From assembly GCA_018335585.1 (NCBI GenBank), contig JAGXRZ010000040.1, positions 87,906 through 151,905 of the forward strand: 64,000 bases of DNA, written 5' to 3'. Position numbers and translations under genes: made by a program. Position 1 is the stretch's first letter. Every line of letters starts with the position of its first letter. Below the pieces are notes generated by a model. That model had not been told where the DNA came from and made no database searches. It saw only the letters and a program-made list of their open reading frames with translations. The DNA comes from Selenomonadales bacterium. GTDB taxonomy: Bacteria > Bacillota > UBA994. This document shows, piece after piece, positions 26,390-34,457 of this stretch.

Positions 26390-26572
26390 GTGACTTGCGG
26401 CGAAACATGCCCCCGGTGTCAGGCCCCGGTACCCCCTGCGAGCTTGCGTTGTCCGCGGTGCTTATGCCAAGTAGTGCAGCTCCCCCGGTGTAGCGGTTCC
26501 TGTAAGGAATGTGCCGATCAAAGCGCCAAAGAGAGTCGCCGCGCAGAAGAAGGAGGAAAAAGTCTTGCCTAG
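26390..26572 (+). CDS. Small Cys-rich zinc-ribbon-like protein of the feo operon
   Basis: 60 residues from GTG 26390, the base after the feoB stop. It has nine cysteines, arranged in CPRC, CPRC followed by LC, and a terminal CSGSCKEC, a pattern for one or two metal sites, followed by a charged tail. Position suggests it serves FeoB, as small or fused Cys-rich FeoC-like parts do in some bacteria, but the sequence is not one I can assign to FeoC. It overlaps the DUF1904 gene by 8 bp. Confidence 0.65.
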   Translation: MTCGETCPRCQAPVPPASLRCPRCLCQVVQLPRCSGSCKECADQSAKESRRAEEGGKSLA

Positions 26573-26894
26573 ATTGCAGTTCTATGCTCTGCCGTTACCG
26601 CTGGTGAGAGACGTAAGCAAGGGATTAGTAGATGAACTAGCTACGCTGATGGGCGTCGCACGGGAGCACTTCGTTCTGGAATGTGTAGACTCCACCTTTA
26701 TCTATGACGGCGCAGTGAAGGAAGGTTTCCCCTATGTGGAGGTGCACTGCTTTGACCGCGGTGCCGAGGTCTTTGACCGCACGGCAGAAACAATAACCCG
26801 CCGCCTGCAGGCGCTAGGCATACCTAGCGTAGACGTGACTTTCCGTCCACTACTTAGGCGGCACTACTACGAGGACGGCAAACCCTTAGGGTAG
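26565..26894 (+). CDS. DUF1904 family protein
   Basis: 109 residues from TTG 26565, with AAGGAGGA upstream. It has the tautomerase-like pattern of DUF1904: VDELATLMGVAREHFVLECVDS, FPYVEVHCFDRG and DVTFRPLLRRHYYEDGKP. Function unknown. The overlap with the Cys-rich gene places it last in the feo transcript. Confidence 0.82.
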   Translation: MPRLQFYALPLPLVRDVSKGLVDELATLMGVAREHFVLECVDSTFIYDGAVKEGFPYVEVHCFDRGAEVFDRTAETITRRLQALGIPSVDVTFRPLLRRHYYEDGKPLG

Positions 26895-26981
26895 GAATGT
26901 GAAGTGTTGCAGGGAAATGCGTGCCGCGACGAGAATAGAGTGACCAGCTAGTTGGCCGCTAGAGCTGGAGGGGATGATGCT

Positions 26982-28178
26982 ATGAAGGCTTTTGATGTTA
27001 CGGGAGCTGTTGGGGCAGTCGGAGGAGAAATAATCGCTTGGCGGAGACATCTCCATGCTCATCCGGAACTAGGCTATGAGGAAGTAGAAACGGCGGCTTT
27101 TGTCGCGCGACTGCTGCGCAGCTTTGGTCTCGAAGTTGTAGAAGGTGTGGGCGGCACGGGCGTATTGGCGCTGCTCCAAGGCGAGGCCGGAGGTGAGGGC
27201 CGCTGCATAGCGCTACGCGCCGATATGGATGCATTGCCCGTTACCGAAGAGACCAATCTACCCTTTGCTTCGCGTTACCCCGGCAAGATGCACGCCTGTG
27301 GGCATGACGGGCACACCGCTATGTTGCTAGGCGTAGCCAAAGTGCTGTCCCTCCACCGCCAGGATTTTGCCGGCACAGTTAAGTTCTTTTTCCAACCCGC
27401 GGAAGAGTGCGCGCCGGAAGGCGGCGCGAAGGGCATGATTGCGGCGGGGGTAATGGAGAACCCAAAGGTAGATTACGTGTTTGCGCTACACGTCTGGCCG
27501 GAGCTGCCGCTTGGCAAAGTCGGGGTTAAAACCGGCGCCCTGATGTCGGCTTCAGACCGGGTACGTATACGCATTCAAGGGAAAGGCGGCCACGGCGCGG
27601 CACCACACCAGGCTGTCGATGCGGTGGTGGTAGCCTGCCAAGTAGTTTCGGCACTACAGACTGTCGTCAGCCGACAAGTCGACCCACTAGAACCCGTTGT
27701 CTTAACCATCGGCAGTATCCACGCCGGGCAGCGCTATAATGTCATCGCCCCGACAGCCGAGCTTGACGGTACAGTGCGGACTCAGAACGAGGCCTTACGC
27801 AGCGCGCTGCCTAGCCGCATCACTAAACTAGCGCAGGCTACCGCAGAGGCTTTTGGAGCAGAGGCAGAAGTCAACTACGAGTTTGGGTACCCCACCTTGT
27901 ACAATCATCCGCGCGCTGTGGAGGTAGTACGTAGCGCTGTGACAGAGGTGCTAGGCGAGGAAGCGTTAGTAGAAATGGCGCGGCCGTCTATGGGTGGAGA
28001 GGACTTTGCCTATTTCCTAGACTTAGCTAACGGAGCCATGTTCTGGCTCGGATGTCGCAGTCCGAGAACGCCTGACGCGCCTATCCATAACGGCAAGTTC
28101 GACTTCGATGAAGATGCGCTCGCAGTGGGAAGTAGGGTATTGGTGCAGGCCGCACTTAATGCTCTTAAGGAGGTATAG
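26982..28178 (+). CDS. M20-family amidohydrolase (hippurate/N-acyl-amino acid hydrolase type)
   Basis: 398 residues from ATG 26982 (GGAGGGG spaced 8 bp). Typical blocks: WRRHLHAHPELGYEEVETA, LRADMDALPV, KMHACGHDGHTAMLLG (metal ligands), FFQPAEECAPEGGAKGM (catalytic Glu), HGAAPHQAVDAV and MGGEDFAYFL. Enzymes of this group deacylate N-acyl amino acids or related compounds, and N-acetyl-diaminopimelate deacetylase is one possible role. The ribosome-binding site of the WYL regulator lies in its last codons, so the two are translated together. Confidence 0.9.
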   Translation: MKAFDVTGAVGAVGGEIIAWRRHLHAHPELGYEEVETAAFVARLLRSFGLEVVEGVGGTGVLALLQGEAGGEGRCIALRADMDALPVTEETNLPFASRYPGKMHACGHDGHTAMLLGVAKVLSLHRQDFAGTVKFFFQPAEECAPEGGAKGMIAAGVMENPKVDYVFALHVWPELPLGKVGVKTGALMSASDRVRIRIQGKGGHGAAPHQAVDAVVVACQVVSALQTVVSRQVDPLEPVVLTIGSIHAGQRYNVIAPTAELDGTVRTQNEALRSALPSRITKLAQATAEAFGAEAEVNYEFGYPTLYNHPRAVEVVRSAVTEVLGEEALVEMARPSMGGEDFAYFLDLANGAMFWLGCRSPRTPDAPIHNGKFDFDEDALAVGSRVLVQAALNALKEV

Positions 28179-28180
28179 CG

Positions 28181-29194
28181 ATGGGAAGCAAGAAGAGAGA
28201 ACGACTAGCGCACATCATGGAAGTGTTCTCGCAGCAGGGTCGCATTACGGCGCAGGAACTGGCCACGAACTTTGGCAGTAGCCGTCGCACGGTATACCGC
28301 TATATGGAGACACTTAAGCGCCAAGGTGTAGGTGTCGAGGCCTGCCCGGGTAGTCACGGGGGATTCCGGTTAAGCCCGCCTGATATGTCCAAGCTCCTGA
28401 CAAGCGAGGAGTATCGCGCGCTACTTATGGCCGCGTGTATCGTGGCGGAGCATAACCTGCTGCCCTATGGCGACCACTTGGCGACGGCCATGGATAAAGT
28501 TAAGCAGTCGCTAGGCGCCGAGCAGTGGCGCGAAGTGCGGGACACAATGCCTGATGTTTCCGTGTACGTTGGGCAACTAGCCGACTACGAGCGACTTGCG
28601 GATGTGCTGGAGCAACTTACCGTAGCTATCGCCGACAAGGCAGGTATAGTCATCACCTATTACGCGCTACACCGTGACAGTGAACAGAACAGGCAGATAG
28701 ACCCCTATCACTTGTTTCACCAAGGTGGAGCCTGGTATGTGGCGGGTTACTGCCATTGGCGTAAAGATGTTCGCACTTTCCGCGTGGACCGTATTAGAGC
28801 ACTAGAGCGCGAAGACCGCACTTTCGTGCGGCCCAAAAACTTTAGCCTAGATCGGTACCTAGGCTGCGCTTGGAGCATGATGCGGGGTGAGAGACAAAAC
28901 GTCGTCGTTAAGTTCTTTCCCCCGGCCTCGCGGCTTGTTGCGGAAACTGCTTGGCATCGGACGCAGAAAATTACCTCTCTGCCCGATGGAACTATCCTCT
29001 TCTCCGCGGATGTCGATGGATTAGACGAGATTATGCGCTGGGTGCTCACCTATGGAGATTGCGCCGAAGTAATAAGCCCTCCGGAGCTCCGCGCCGCGAT
29101 TACAGAGCGTCTGCTCGGGGCGGCAGCGCGCTATTCTAGTACAGATCCTTCCGGCGGTCAGGCAGAACAGGAAAGCGCGTGCGGGCAACATTGA
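28181..29194 (+). CDS. HTH and WYL-domain transcriptional regulator
   Basis: 337 residues. An N-terminal HTH_11 domain (IMEVFSQQGRITAQELATNFGSSRRTVYRYMETL, residues 12-47) is followed by a wing and a WYL domain (ITYYALHRDSEQNRQIDPYHLFHQGGAWYVAGYCHWRKDVRTFRVDRI, about 160-215), with a WCX-like C-terminal part. WYL domains bind ligands such as nucleic acids or nucleotides. AAGGAGG precedes the ATG. The target is unknown; the coupled M20 gene is the obvious candidate. The last 59 bp overlap the convergent nitrilase gene. Confidence 0.88.
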   Translation: MGSKKRERLAHIMEVFSQQGRITAQELATNFGSSRRTVYRYMETLKRQGVGVEACPGSHGGFRLSPPDMSKLLTSEEYRALLMAACIVAEHNLLPYGDHLATAMDKVKQSLGAEQWREVRDTMPDVSVYVGQLADYERLADVLEQLTVAIADKAGIVITYYALHRDSEQNRQIDPYHLFHQGGAWYVAGYCHWRKDVRTFRVDRIRALEREDRTFVRPKNFSLDRYLGCAWSMMRGERQNVVVKFFPPASRLVAETAWHRTQKITSLPDGTILFSADVDGLDEIMRWVLTYGDCAEVISPPELRAAITERLLGAAARYSSTDPSGGQAEQESACGQH

Positions 29195-29906
29195 TGTGGT
29201 TAAGGTTCATCTCCGCCGTCACCACGCCTTCTTCCCGACTACCTTCGGCCAAGATTACTCCCCAAGGGTCAATGGCCATAGACCCACCATTGAACTCAAG
29301 GTGTGTTTCCCCGCCCACACGGTTGCACGCTAAAAGGAAACATTGATTCTCTATCGCGCGGGCGCGCGTCAGTGTACACCAGTGCTCATAACGCGCAGTT
29401 GGCCACTGTGCCACCAAGAGAATCATGTTGACGTCGCGGTCGATGTATTCCCGAAACATCTCGGGGAAGCGCAAGTCATAGCAGACGGCCAGCCCGGCTT
29501 TGGCAAACCCTAGGTCAACGGTCGTAAACCTTTGGCCCGGTGCAAGGTAGAGGTCCTCCTCCATGCGCTTAAACAAGTGCACCTTGTCGTAGGTAGCTAC
29601 GATTCCCCTAGCGTTTACGAGTACAAACGTGTTTAGCACCTGCGACTCGCTCCGCCGCAAGATGGAGCCCCCCACAAATGCCGATTTCTCCCTCGCAATG
29701 TCGATCATGAAGGCCACGCTGTCACCCGAGAGGTCTTCGGCGAGTTCGTGCTTGCGCGCCAAATCGTAACCGGTGTTCCATAGCTCGGGCAGGAGGATAA
29801 TCTGCCGGTTGAAGACGCTTGATATGAGCGCCCTAATGCGCTGCATATTGGCGTTTTTGTTTCCCTTGACTACGTCGATTTGCACGAGACCTGCGTTAAT
29901 CCACAT
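29136..29906 (-). CDS. Carbon-nitrogen hydrolase (nitrilase superfamily)
   Basis: 256 residues. Catalytic triad visible: Glu in LLPELWNTGYD, Lys in YDKVHLFKRMEED, Cys in AGLAVCYDLRFPEMFRE. The closest group by pattern is omega-amidase/YafV-like amidases that hydrolyse small amides. GGGGAG is upstream of the ATG. It is the third gene of a minus-strand unit with PopT and an unknown membrane protein. Its 3' end overlaps the WYL regulator gene. Confidence 0.88.
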   Translation of the reverse strand: MWINAGLVQIDVVKGNKNANMQRIRALISSVFNRQIILLPELWNTGYDLARKHELAEDLSGDSVAFMIDIAREKSAFVGGSILRRSESQVLNTFVLVNARGIVATYDKVHLFKRMEEDLYLAPGQRFTTVDLGFAKAGLAVCYDLRFPEMFREYIDRDVNMILLVAQWPTARYEHWCTLTRARAIENQCFLLACNRVGGETHLEFNGGSMAIDPWGVILAEGSREEGVVTAEMNLNHINVARTRFPVLPDRRKDLY

Positions 29907-29926
29907 TGTCTACCACTCCCCACTGA

Positions 29927-30352
29927 TTAAATAGCGGGATCCGTCGCTTGGCTTGCGCGCTGCCGCGCGAGCCTCCGCTTAAGTGCGGCTTTAGAGGCAA
30001 GGATGAGTGAGCTACCAAAAAGGCTCCAGACTAGCCCGAAGACCATCGCTAACGCCAAATCAAACTGCCCACCGAGGGATGCCGTGCGCACATGTTCTAT
30101 GCTCTCTCCCAATCGGCAAGGCAAAGCGACAGTAAAGGACAAGAGCCAGTCCAAGGAGTTTGGCAGGATAAAGTCCGGGACGAGGAAGCCCAGAAATCTG
30201 TACGACATACCAAGCACCCACCACACGAACGCGTAGCGAAGCAAGGTGAGCAGGCGCAGGACGTTGCGCCTCGGCTTCTTCCTAAACGGATAGACAAAGG
30301 CCAAGAGCCACATAACAGCTAGAAGCGCGACAAAAAGGTAGTTGCTGATCAT
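29927..30352 (-). CDS. Unrecognised small membrane protein
   Basis: 141 residues from ATG 30352 with AAGGAG upstream. About four hydrophobic stretches are seen (ISNYLFVALLAVMWLLAFV, RYAFVWWVLGMSYRFLGF, WLLSFTVALPC and LALAMVFGLVWSLFGSS), with basic clusters between and at the C-terminus. Its ATG overlaps the stop of the PopT-like gene as ATGA, so translation is coupled. I do not recognise the family; the context suggests envelope work. Confidence 0.7.
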   Translation of the reverse strand: MISNYLFVALLAVMWLLAFVYPFRKKPRRNVLRLLTLLRYAFVWWVLGMSYRFLGFLVPDFILPNSLDWLLSFTVALPCRLGESIEHVRTASLGGQFDLALAMVFGLVWSLFGSSLILASKAALKRRLARQRASQATDPAI

Positions 30353-31125
30353 GTTGTCTCTCCTTCGGCTCGGGGCTGCCCTTGCCTGCCGCTCCACCAC
30401 CATACCAAGGCGAAGCCGAGCAGGAAGAACGGCACGAGTATGAAGTCATAAGTGTTAGGCAGTAGGGCACGCGACGACCCGACGATAAGTCCGGCAAAAA
30501 AGTAAGATACTAAGTCATGATAGCGCGCGTAGAGCCTATCTAGCACGTGGGCTGGCAAGAATAATCCGGCCACGCTACCTAGCAGGAACCAAAGGAGTGG
30601 GACGACAGCCAGCACGCTTAGTGCGTAAATCAACGAATCGTAAATGCCCATAATGATTAACACAGAACTGCCGGGGACTCCCGGCAACACCATGGCCGCA
30701 GTCCCGAGCGCACCACCGACAATTAGCGTTAAGGGATTGATAGCACCGGTCGCCTGCCTGATGTCGAGCGGCTCTACACCGAGCAGTAGTCCAACTACTA
30801 GGCCTACGCCAAGGAACAGCGCGCGTTTCCAGGAAAGTGTGGGGGAGGCCGCCAGGACGGAGCGAACTGAAGCTAGCAGTGAGCCTAGTAGGACGGTAAC
30901 CGTAATGTCGCGATACAAGGCAAAAATCCTGGCAAAAATTACGCCGCTTATGAAGATGCCGAGCAACATGCCACCCAAGAGAGGCAGGTAACGCTTTAGG
31001 CGCAAGCGCACTAAGTCGGCAACTAGGTTCTCGTAGAGGCCCATCATTAAGAATACTGTGCCGCCGCTCATGCCGGGCAAAACTATAATAAACCCAAGGA
31101 TAAGTCCTTGTATGACACCTGTCAT
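30349..31125 (-). CDS. popT: DUF368 polyprenyl-phosphate transporter (PopT-like)
   Basis: 258 residues with about seven membrane helices. The N-terminal QGLILGFIIVLPGMSGGTVFLMMGLYE is the DUF368 signature, repeated in inverted form as GAINPLTLIVGGALGTAAMVLPGVPGSS. DUF368/PopT proteins are reported to return undecaprenyl phosphate to the inner leaflet for reuse in wall synthesis. AAAGGTCGG precedes the ATG. Together with the WecA/TagO-like gene it shows that lipid-carrier metabolism is encoded in this window. Confidence 0.88.
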   Translation of the reverse strand: MTGVIQGLILGFIIVLPGMSGGTVFLMMGLYENLVADLVRLRLKRYLPLLGGMLLGIFISGVIFARIFALYRDITVTVLLGSLLASVRSVLAASPTLSWKRALFLGVGLVVGLLLGVEPLDIRQATGAINPLTLIVGGALGTAAMVLPGVPGSSVLIIMGIYDSLIYALSVLAVVPLLWFLLGSVAGLFLPAHVLDRLYARYHDLVSYFFAGLIVGSSRALLPNTYDFILVPFFLLGFALVWWWSGRQGQPRAEGETT

Positions 31126-31167
31126 GCGCCACCGACCTTTACTTTATGTGTCTATAGTGCCTGTCCC

Positions 31168-31198
31168 ATTATACGCTTGTGGAGCACTAGCTTGTCAA
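31168..31198 (-). promoter_or_regulatory. Candidate promoter of the popT-nitrilase unit
   Basis: Minus strand TTGACA (31198-31193) and TATAAT (31173-31168) are both perfect, but the spacer is 19 bp, longer than usual. Confidence 0.45.
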
Positions 31199-31264
31199 TG
31201 TGTAGGGAGGAAGACGATTCACTGCGGCGAACTCTAGATAGAGACGATTATGGGGGGAGTTTCA

Positions 31265-31951
31265 TTGCGCGTCTTAACACCCGCCCTCGGCGTTCTTCTC
31301 GCGGTCTGTACATTGCTGTTGTGCGTAACACTGGCCCTACATTGGGTAACCTTCGACCTAGATTTCTATGAGAGCAAGTACGAGTGGTTGGCAGTGCCTG
31401 AGAGTTTGCAGGTAGATATGCCTACACTGATGGGGTATACCCGGGCTTTACTCGACTACCTGGCCGGGCACAGGGACACGCCAAATGTGGAGGCTACCGT
31501 GCGCGGGCGTAGCGGGCCGCTCTACGGCGAGCGTGAACTGCTGCACTTAGTTGATGTGCGAAACCTCTATGCCTTGAGTTGGCAGGTGCGCAATCTGAGT
31601 CTAATCGCAGCGCTGTGTGTCGTCTACGTAGCGTACAAGGGCAGACACCTAGTACGCCTACTGCGGGCTTACGCCAAAGCGTCTGCCGCCGTAATTATTG
31701 GGCTCTTAGGGTTAACGGGCCTAGCCATCTTAGATTTTCCGCGCTATTTCACCTGGTTTCACCTTATATCGTTCGACAACGACCTATGGCTACTAGACCC
31801 GGCCACCGAGAACCTCATCAACATGTTCCCGGAAGCCTTTTTTGCCGCCGCCGCTCTGCGCATAGCCCTAACTGCGCTCATCGCCTATGCTTTGCTTGGC
31901 ATCGTGGCCTGGCAGACAAGCAAAAGGCTACCTCCGGGAGTCCGGAGGTAG
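31265..31951 (+). CDS. TIGR01906 family membrane protein
   Basis: 228 residues from TTG 31265, chosen because GGGGGGAG lies 6-7 bp upstream; ATG 31250 overlaps that site. There is an N-terminal helix, an extracellular loop with YTRALLDYLAG and GPLYGERELLHLVDVRNLY (typical of TIGR01906), and three C-terminal helices with FTWFHLISFDNDLWLLDP. Function unknown; widespread in Firmicutes. The stop codon lies inside a perfect hairpin. Confidence 0.85.
   Translation: MRVLTPALGVLLAVCTLLLCVTLALHWVTFDLDFYESKYEWLAVPESLQVDMPTLMGYTRALLDYLAGHRDTPNVEATVRGRSGPLYGERELLHLVDVRNLYALSWQVRNLSLIAALCVVYVAYKGRHLVRLLRAYAKASAAVIIGLLGLTGLAILDFPRYFTWFHLISFDNDLWLLDPATENLINMFPEAFFAAAALRIALTALIAYALLGIVAWQTSKRLPPGVRR
31919..31951 (-). 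terminator. Hairpin at the end of the TIGR01906 gene
   Basis: Arms CTACCTCCGG (31928-31937) and CCGGAGGTAG (31942-31951) with a 4-nt loop. On the minus strand it is followed by CCTTTTGCTTG, so it best fits a terminator for the minus-strand TM1266-like gene. On the plus strand no T run follows. Confidence 0.55.
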
Positions 31952-32136
31952 CGGTGAGCGGTGAGCGGTGAGCTGGGAGCTGTTAGTGGTAGGGGCTGTG
32001 GTAGAGAGAGCGTGCTCCGTGCTCCGTGCTTCGTGCTTAGTAGAGCGGTGTCGCAGTGGTGACCGGTTGCTCCCCTTTTACCTTTAACCTTTCCACCTTG
32101 CCACCCTCCCCACAAGCGACAAGCGACCAGCGACAT
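31952..32136. repeat. Degenerate 7-bp tandem repeat array 3 with conserved core
   Basis: Units in 7-bp step: GCGGTGA x3, then GCTGGGA; CGTGCTC x2 and CGTGCTT x2 (32012-32037); core TAGTAGAGCGGTGTCGC (32038-32054); CCTTTTA, CCTTTAA, CCTTTCC; and AAGCGAC x2, CAGCGAC. The order array-core-pyrimidine array matches 38.53-38.62 kb. Confidence 0.75.
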
Positions 32137-32147
32137 GCCACACGCAC

Positions 32148-32399
32148 CTACTCCCGCGTCACCTGCATATGGTTAAGCGATACTGCCGGAATGCTCTCAA
32201 GCCGCCCAATTAACTGGCGGCTTGTTTCTTCGTCGCACTCCATGACGAGAGTAATGAGCCCGTGCTTATCATCGGGCGAGGGGATGCCAAAGCGTCCTAG
32301 AACACACCGCCCAAAGTCGCTTATTACTCGCTGGACTTCCGGCGCATGTTCGGCACGTTGGTCGACGAGGATGCCGACGATGTTGATTTCTTTTCGCAT
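32148..32399 (-). CDS. TM1266-type iron-only hydrogenase system regulator-like ACT protein
   Basis: 83 residues from ATG 32399 with GGAGGG upstream. A small ferredoxin/ACT-like protein: EINIVGILVDQRAEHAPEVQRVISDFG, GRFGIP and HGLITLVMECDEETSRQLIGRLESIPAVSLNHMQV match the family named for its usual place beside [FeFe]-hydrogenase maturation genes. No hydrogenase or HydEFG gene is in this window, so it stands alone here. Role uncertain. Confidence 0.75.
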   Translation of the reverse strand: MRKEINIVGILVDQRAEHAPEVQRVISDFGRCVLGRFGIPSPDDKHGLITLVMECDEETSRQLIGRLESIPAVSLNHMQVTRE

Positions 32400-32447
32400 G
32401 CCGTGTTTCCCTCCCATAGTTCATCCCAGTTTCTCCAGCCTGTTGCC

Positions 32448-32477
32448 GGATTATGCATGGGCGCTTCGTCCATACTA
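32448..32477 (+). promoter_or_regulatory. Candidate forespore (sigma-G/F) promoter of the SASP gene
   Basis: CATACTA (32471-32477) matches the forespore -10 consensus exactly. GGATT (32448-32452) lies 18 bp upstream and partly matches the -35 pattern. Confidence 0.5.
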
Positions 32478-32499
32478 CGTATGACAGGGGGTGGGATGG

Positions 32500-32703
32500 G
32501 TGAAGCCCAAGCAAACTAAGAAGGAAGCAGTCGTCACGGCATTAGCTCGTTTGAAACTAGAAATTGCCGAAGAAATAGGTCTGCTACCTAAGGTGCGGGA
32601 GGTGGGGTGGGCGGGACTCAGCGCAGCCGAAGCAGGCTACTTAGGCGGGGTGATGAGCAAACGCTTGCGCGAGCGTGGCTTAACCAAAGAGCACCTAAAG
32701 TAA
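32500..32703 (+). CDS. Small acid-soluble spore protein, alpha/beta type
   Basis: 67 residues from GTG 32500; AGGGGGTG at 32486-32493 is spaced for this codon rather than GTG 32491. The two SASP signatures are present: LKLEIAEEIG (spore protease region, usually KxEIASE; here Ser is replaced by Glu) and AGYLGGVMSKRLRERG (DNA-binding C-terminal motif). Such proteins coat and protect spore DNA. The gene is a direct sign that the organism forms endospores. A forespore-type -10 box lies upstream. Confidence 0.82.
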   Translation: MKPKQTKKEAVVTALARLKLEIAEEIGLLPKVREVGWAGLSAAEAGYLGGVMSKRLRERGLTKEHLK

Positions 32704-32715
32704 GGCGAGGTTTGG

Positions 32716-33927
32716 CTACATCACTACTCCGAGCACCACCAGCGTGGCTATCACTGCCGCTGCCGGCCAGCGATATTCGCGGTAGAGCGGTAGCACCTGG
32801 CATTTAAAGTGCGTAGTGGTCGCCACTTGACACAGGTGGAGCGGGGAGCCAAAGTAACCGAGAAAAGACGAAGTGTAGGCCACAACGGTACCCAAAAGCA
32901 CGGTGTCCGTAGCCTGCATGGCAGGAACCAAGAGTGGCAGGGTTAAGCCCAGGGCAGAAGTATTCGAAGCTGAGATCATGCCAGCAAAGAACGGCAAGAC
33001 GACGTAGAGCACAGACACGGGGAGCCCCGTCTCTAGCAGGCGATTAATCAGGAGCGGCAGCGTCTCAACGCGGCTCATCACGCCTTGGAAAATCACAATG
33101 CCTACGCCTGCGCCAATCATCGAAGCATTAAGCCCGCGGTAGAGCATGCGCGGGTAGTGCTCTAGGCCTGAATCTCCCAAGAAGAGCGCCAGGATGACTC
33201 CGACAAGGAGTGCGACAGGAAATGACAGGCCGCCGGCCACGGTGAGGAGAAGACTTATCCAAATCGGGCTGGTGTACCAGAGCAGGTGCCAAAAATCCCG
33301 TCGGGTTGGGCGAGGCGAACTGGGAATTATATCGGGCACGCCCCGCAGATAAGTGAAATACCCTGCCGCCAGTAATGTGACAGTCAAAGGTAACTGCCAC
33401 GCGAGGAGGCGCGACAAGGGCAACCCAGTCATATTAGTTATGAGGATAAACGCAGGGATTAACGGGTAGACAAAAAACCACGCGTGGCGAAACAAGAGAT
33501 TAATTGCGGCCATGCGCTCGCGCGATAGTTCGAGCTCCCCGCCTAGCTTTTCTACCGTCGGAGCAGACATAATCGCCCCGCCGGCGACTATTAGCGTGCC
33601 AATCAGAGAGGGCACTAGCATAATAGTCAGTTTGGTGCTGCGCAAGGTCACCTGGAGGAGGGCAACCATTTTAGCCAAGACTCCGCCCTCTTGCATGACG
33701 TGGCCTAAGAGGCTAATCATGCCTAGAGTCAGGATAAGCTGCACGGAGTTCGGGTCGACAAGCGACTCTATCCCAATGCTAAAAAGCGTCCCTAGTCCTT
33801 TGCCGGAACTAAGTCCTACTATTAACGCTCCAATAAGTAGCGCCAGCCCTACTTGCACTTTGCGTTGCACCAGCATCACGATAGCAATAAAGGCCACCAC
33901 TATGCCCAATACAGCCACTGCCGTCAT
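32716..33927 (-). CDS. DUF401 family membrane protein (possible permease)
   Basis: 403 residues, about ten membrane helices. Matches DUF401-type proteins: LTLGMISLLGHVMQEGG near residue 70, GGAIMSAPTVEKLGGELELS, NLLFRHAWFFVYPLIPA, and a C-terminal half with FFAGMISASNTSALGLTLPLL. It is distantly related to GntP/ion-transporter proteins; substrate unknown. The start is not certain: ATG 33927 has AGAAGGG very close, and GTG 33918 is an alternative. The gene stands alone and convergent to the SASP gene. Confidence 0.78.
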   Translation of the reverse strand: MTAVAVLGIVVAFIAIVMLVQRKVQVGLALLIGALIVGLSSGKGLGTLFSIGIESLVDPNSVQLILTLGMISLLGHVMQEGGVLAKMVALLQVTLRSTKLTIMLVPSLIGTLIVAGGAIMSAPTVEKLGGELELSRERMAAINLLFRHAWFFVYPLIPAFILITNMTGLPLSRLLAWQLPLTVTLLAAGYFTYLRGVPDIIPSSPRPTRRDFWHLLWYTSPIWISLLLTVAGGLSFPVALLVGVILALFLGDSGLEHYPRMLYRGLNASMIGAGVGIVIFQGVMSRVETLPLLINRLLETGLPVSVLYVVLPFFAGMISASNTSALGLTLPLLVPAMQATDTVLLGTVVAYTSSFLGYFGSPLHLCQVATTTHFKCQVLPLYREYRWPAAAVIATLVVLGVVM

Positions 33928-34064
33928 CCCTTCTAGCTCTATGCAATTATTATAGCGCAAAGAGAGGTGTATTGTCGCTTGCCTAACATCACACCCGAAA
34001 ATGCGCCACGATAAACGTAGCCAATTTTGAACTCAGCGATAGTGCAACAATTTTGTTAGAGCTA

Positions 34065-34094
34065 TTGACTTTATTAGAGGAGGGTAGGTAGAAT
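34065..34094 (+). promoter_or_regulatory. Promoter of the CPBP-ABC cassette leader
   Basis: TTGACT (34065-34070), 18-bp spacer, TAGAAT (34089-34094). It would give a leader of about 355 nt before the CPBP protease start, long enough for a small peptide gene. Confidence 0.55.
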
Positions 34095-34245
34095 TGTGCC
34101 GACTTAGTAATTCATGTTAAACGAGTACAGCCTCGCCATCATGAACTAGCCCCCCTTGTGGCGGAGAGGATAATGTTACGCAATGCCAATAGTGTGGATT
34201 GTAGTATCTCTGTTGATACACGGCGCATTTAAGTGGGAGATTCCC

Positions 34246-34359
34246 GTGAAAATTGCCGCATTTGGGGCATTTCTTTGGCGAGACATTGGCGTCCTGATAA
34301 CTCCTTGCAGCATTTGGAGCCAGAGTCCTTGTTCGGTGATTCTGGTTTTGTTTGTGTGA
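34246..34359 (+). CDS. Candidate 37-residue hydrophobic peptide in the cassette leader
   Basis: GTG 34246 is preceded at 6-7 bp by GTGGGAGA and runs to TGA 34359. The peptide begins VKIAAFGAFLWRDIG, has two Cys (positions 21 and 29, TPCSIW and SPCSVI) and ends in a hydrophobic VILVLFV. It could be a substrate of the downstream membrane protease and exporter, a leader peptide, or chance. Competing small frames exist: one at 34372-34527 (MKSFTLVACENELVSFG, Cys-rich, overlapping the protease start) and one at 34233-34457 ending directly at the protease GTG. Confidence 0.25.
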   Translation: MKIAAFGAFLWRDIGVLITPCSIWSQSPCSVILVLFV

Positions 34360-34457
34360 TTATGCGGAGCCATGAAGAGTTTTACGCTGGTCGCGTGCGA
34401 GAACGAGCTAGTCTCATTTGGGGTTCAGTCCCGAAGGAACGGAAGGGGATGTGCTAG

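Noticed and set aside
34140-34360. Minus-strand frame with a zinc-ribbon-like CPKCGNFHG...HYWHC pattern
   Set aside because: It has no ATG, GTG or TTG start after the preceding stop and no ribosome-binding site; it may be a remnant or chance, so it is not listed as a gene.
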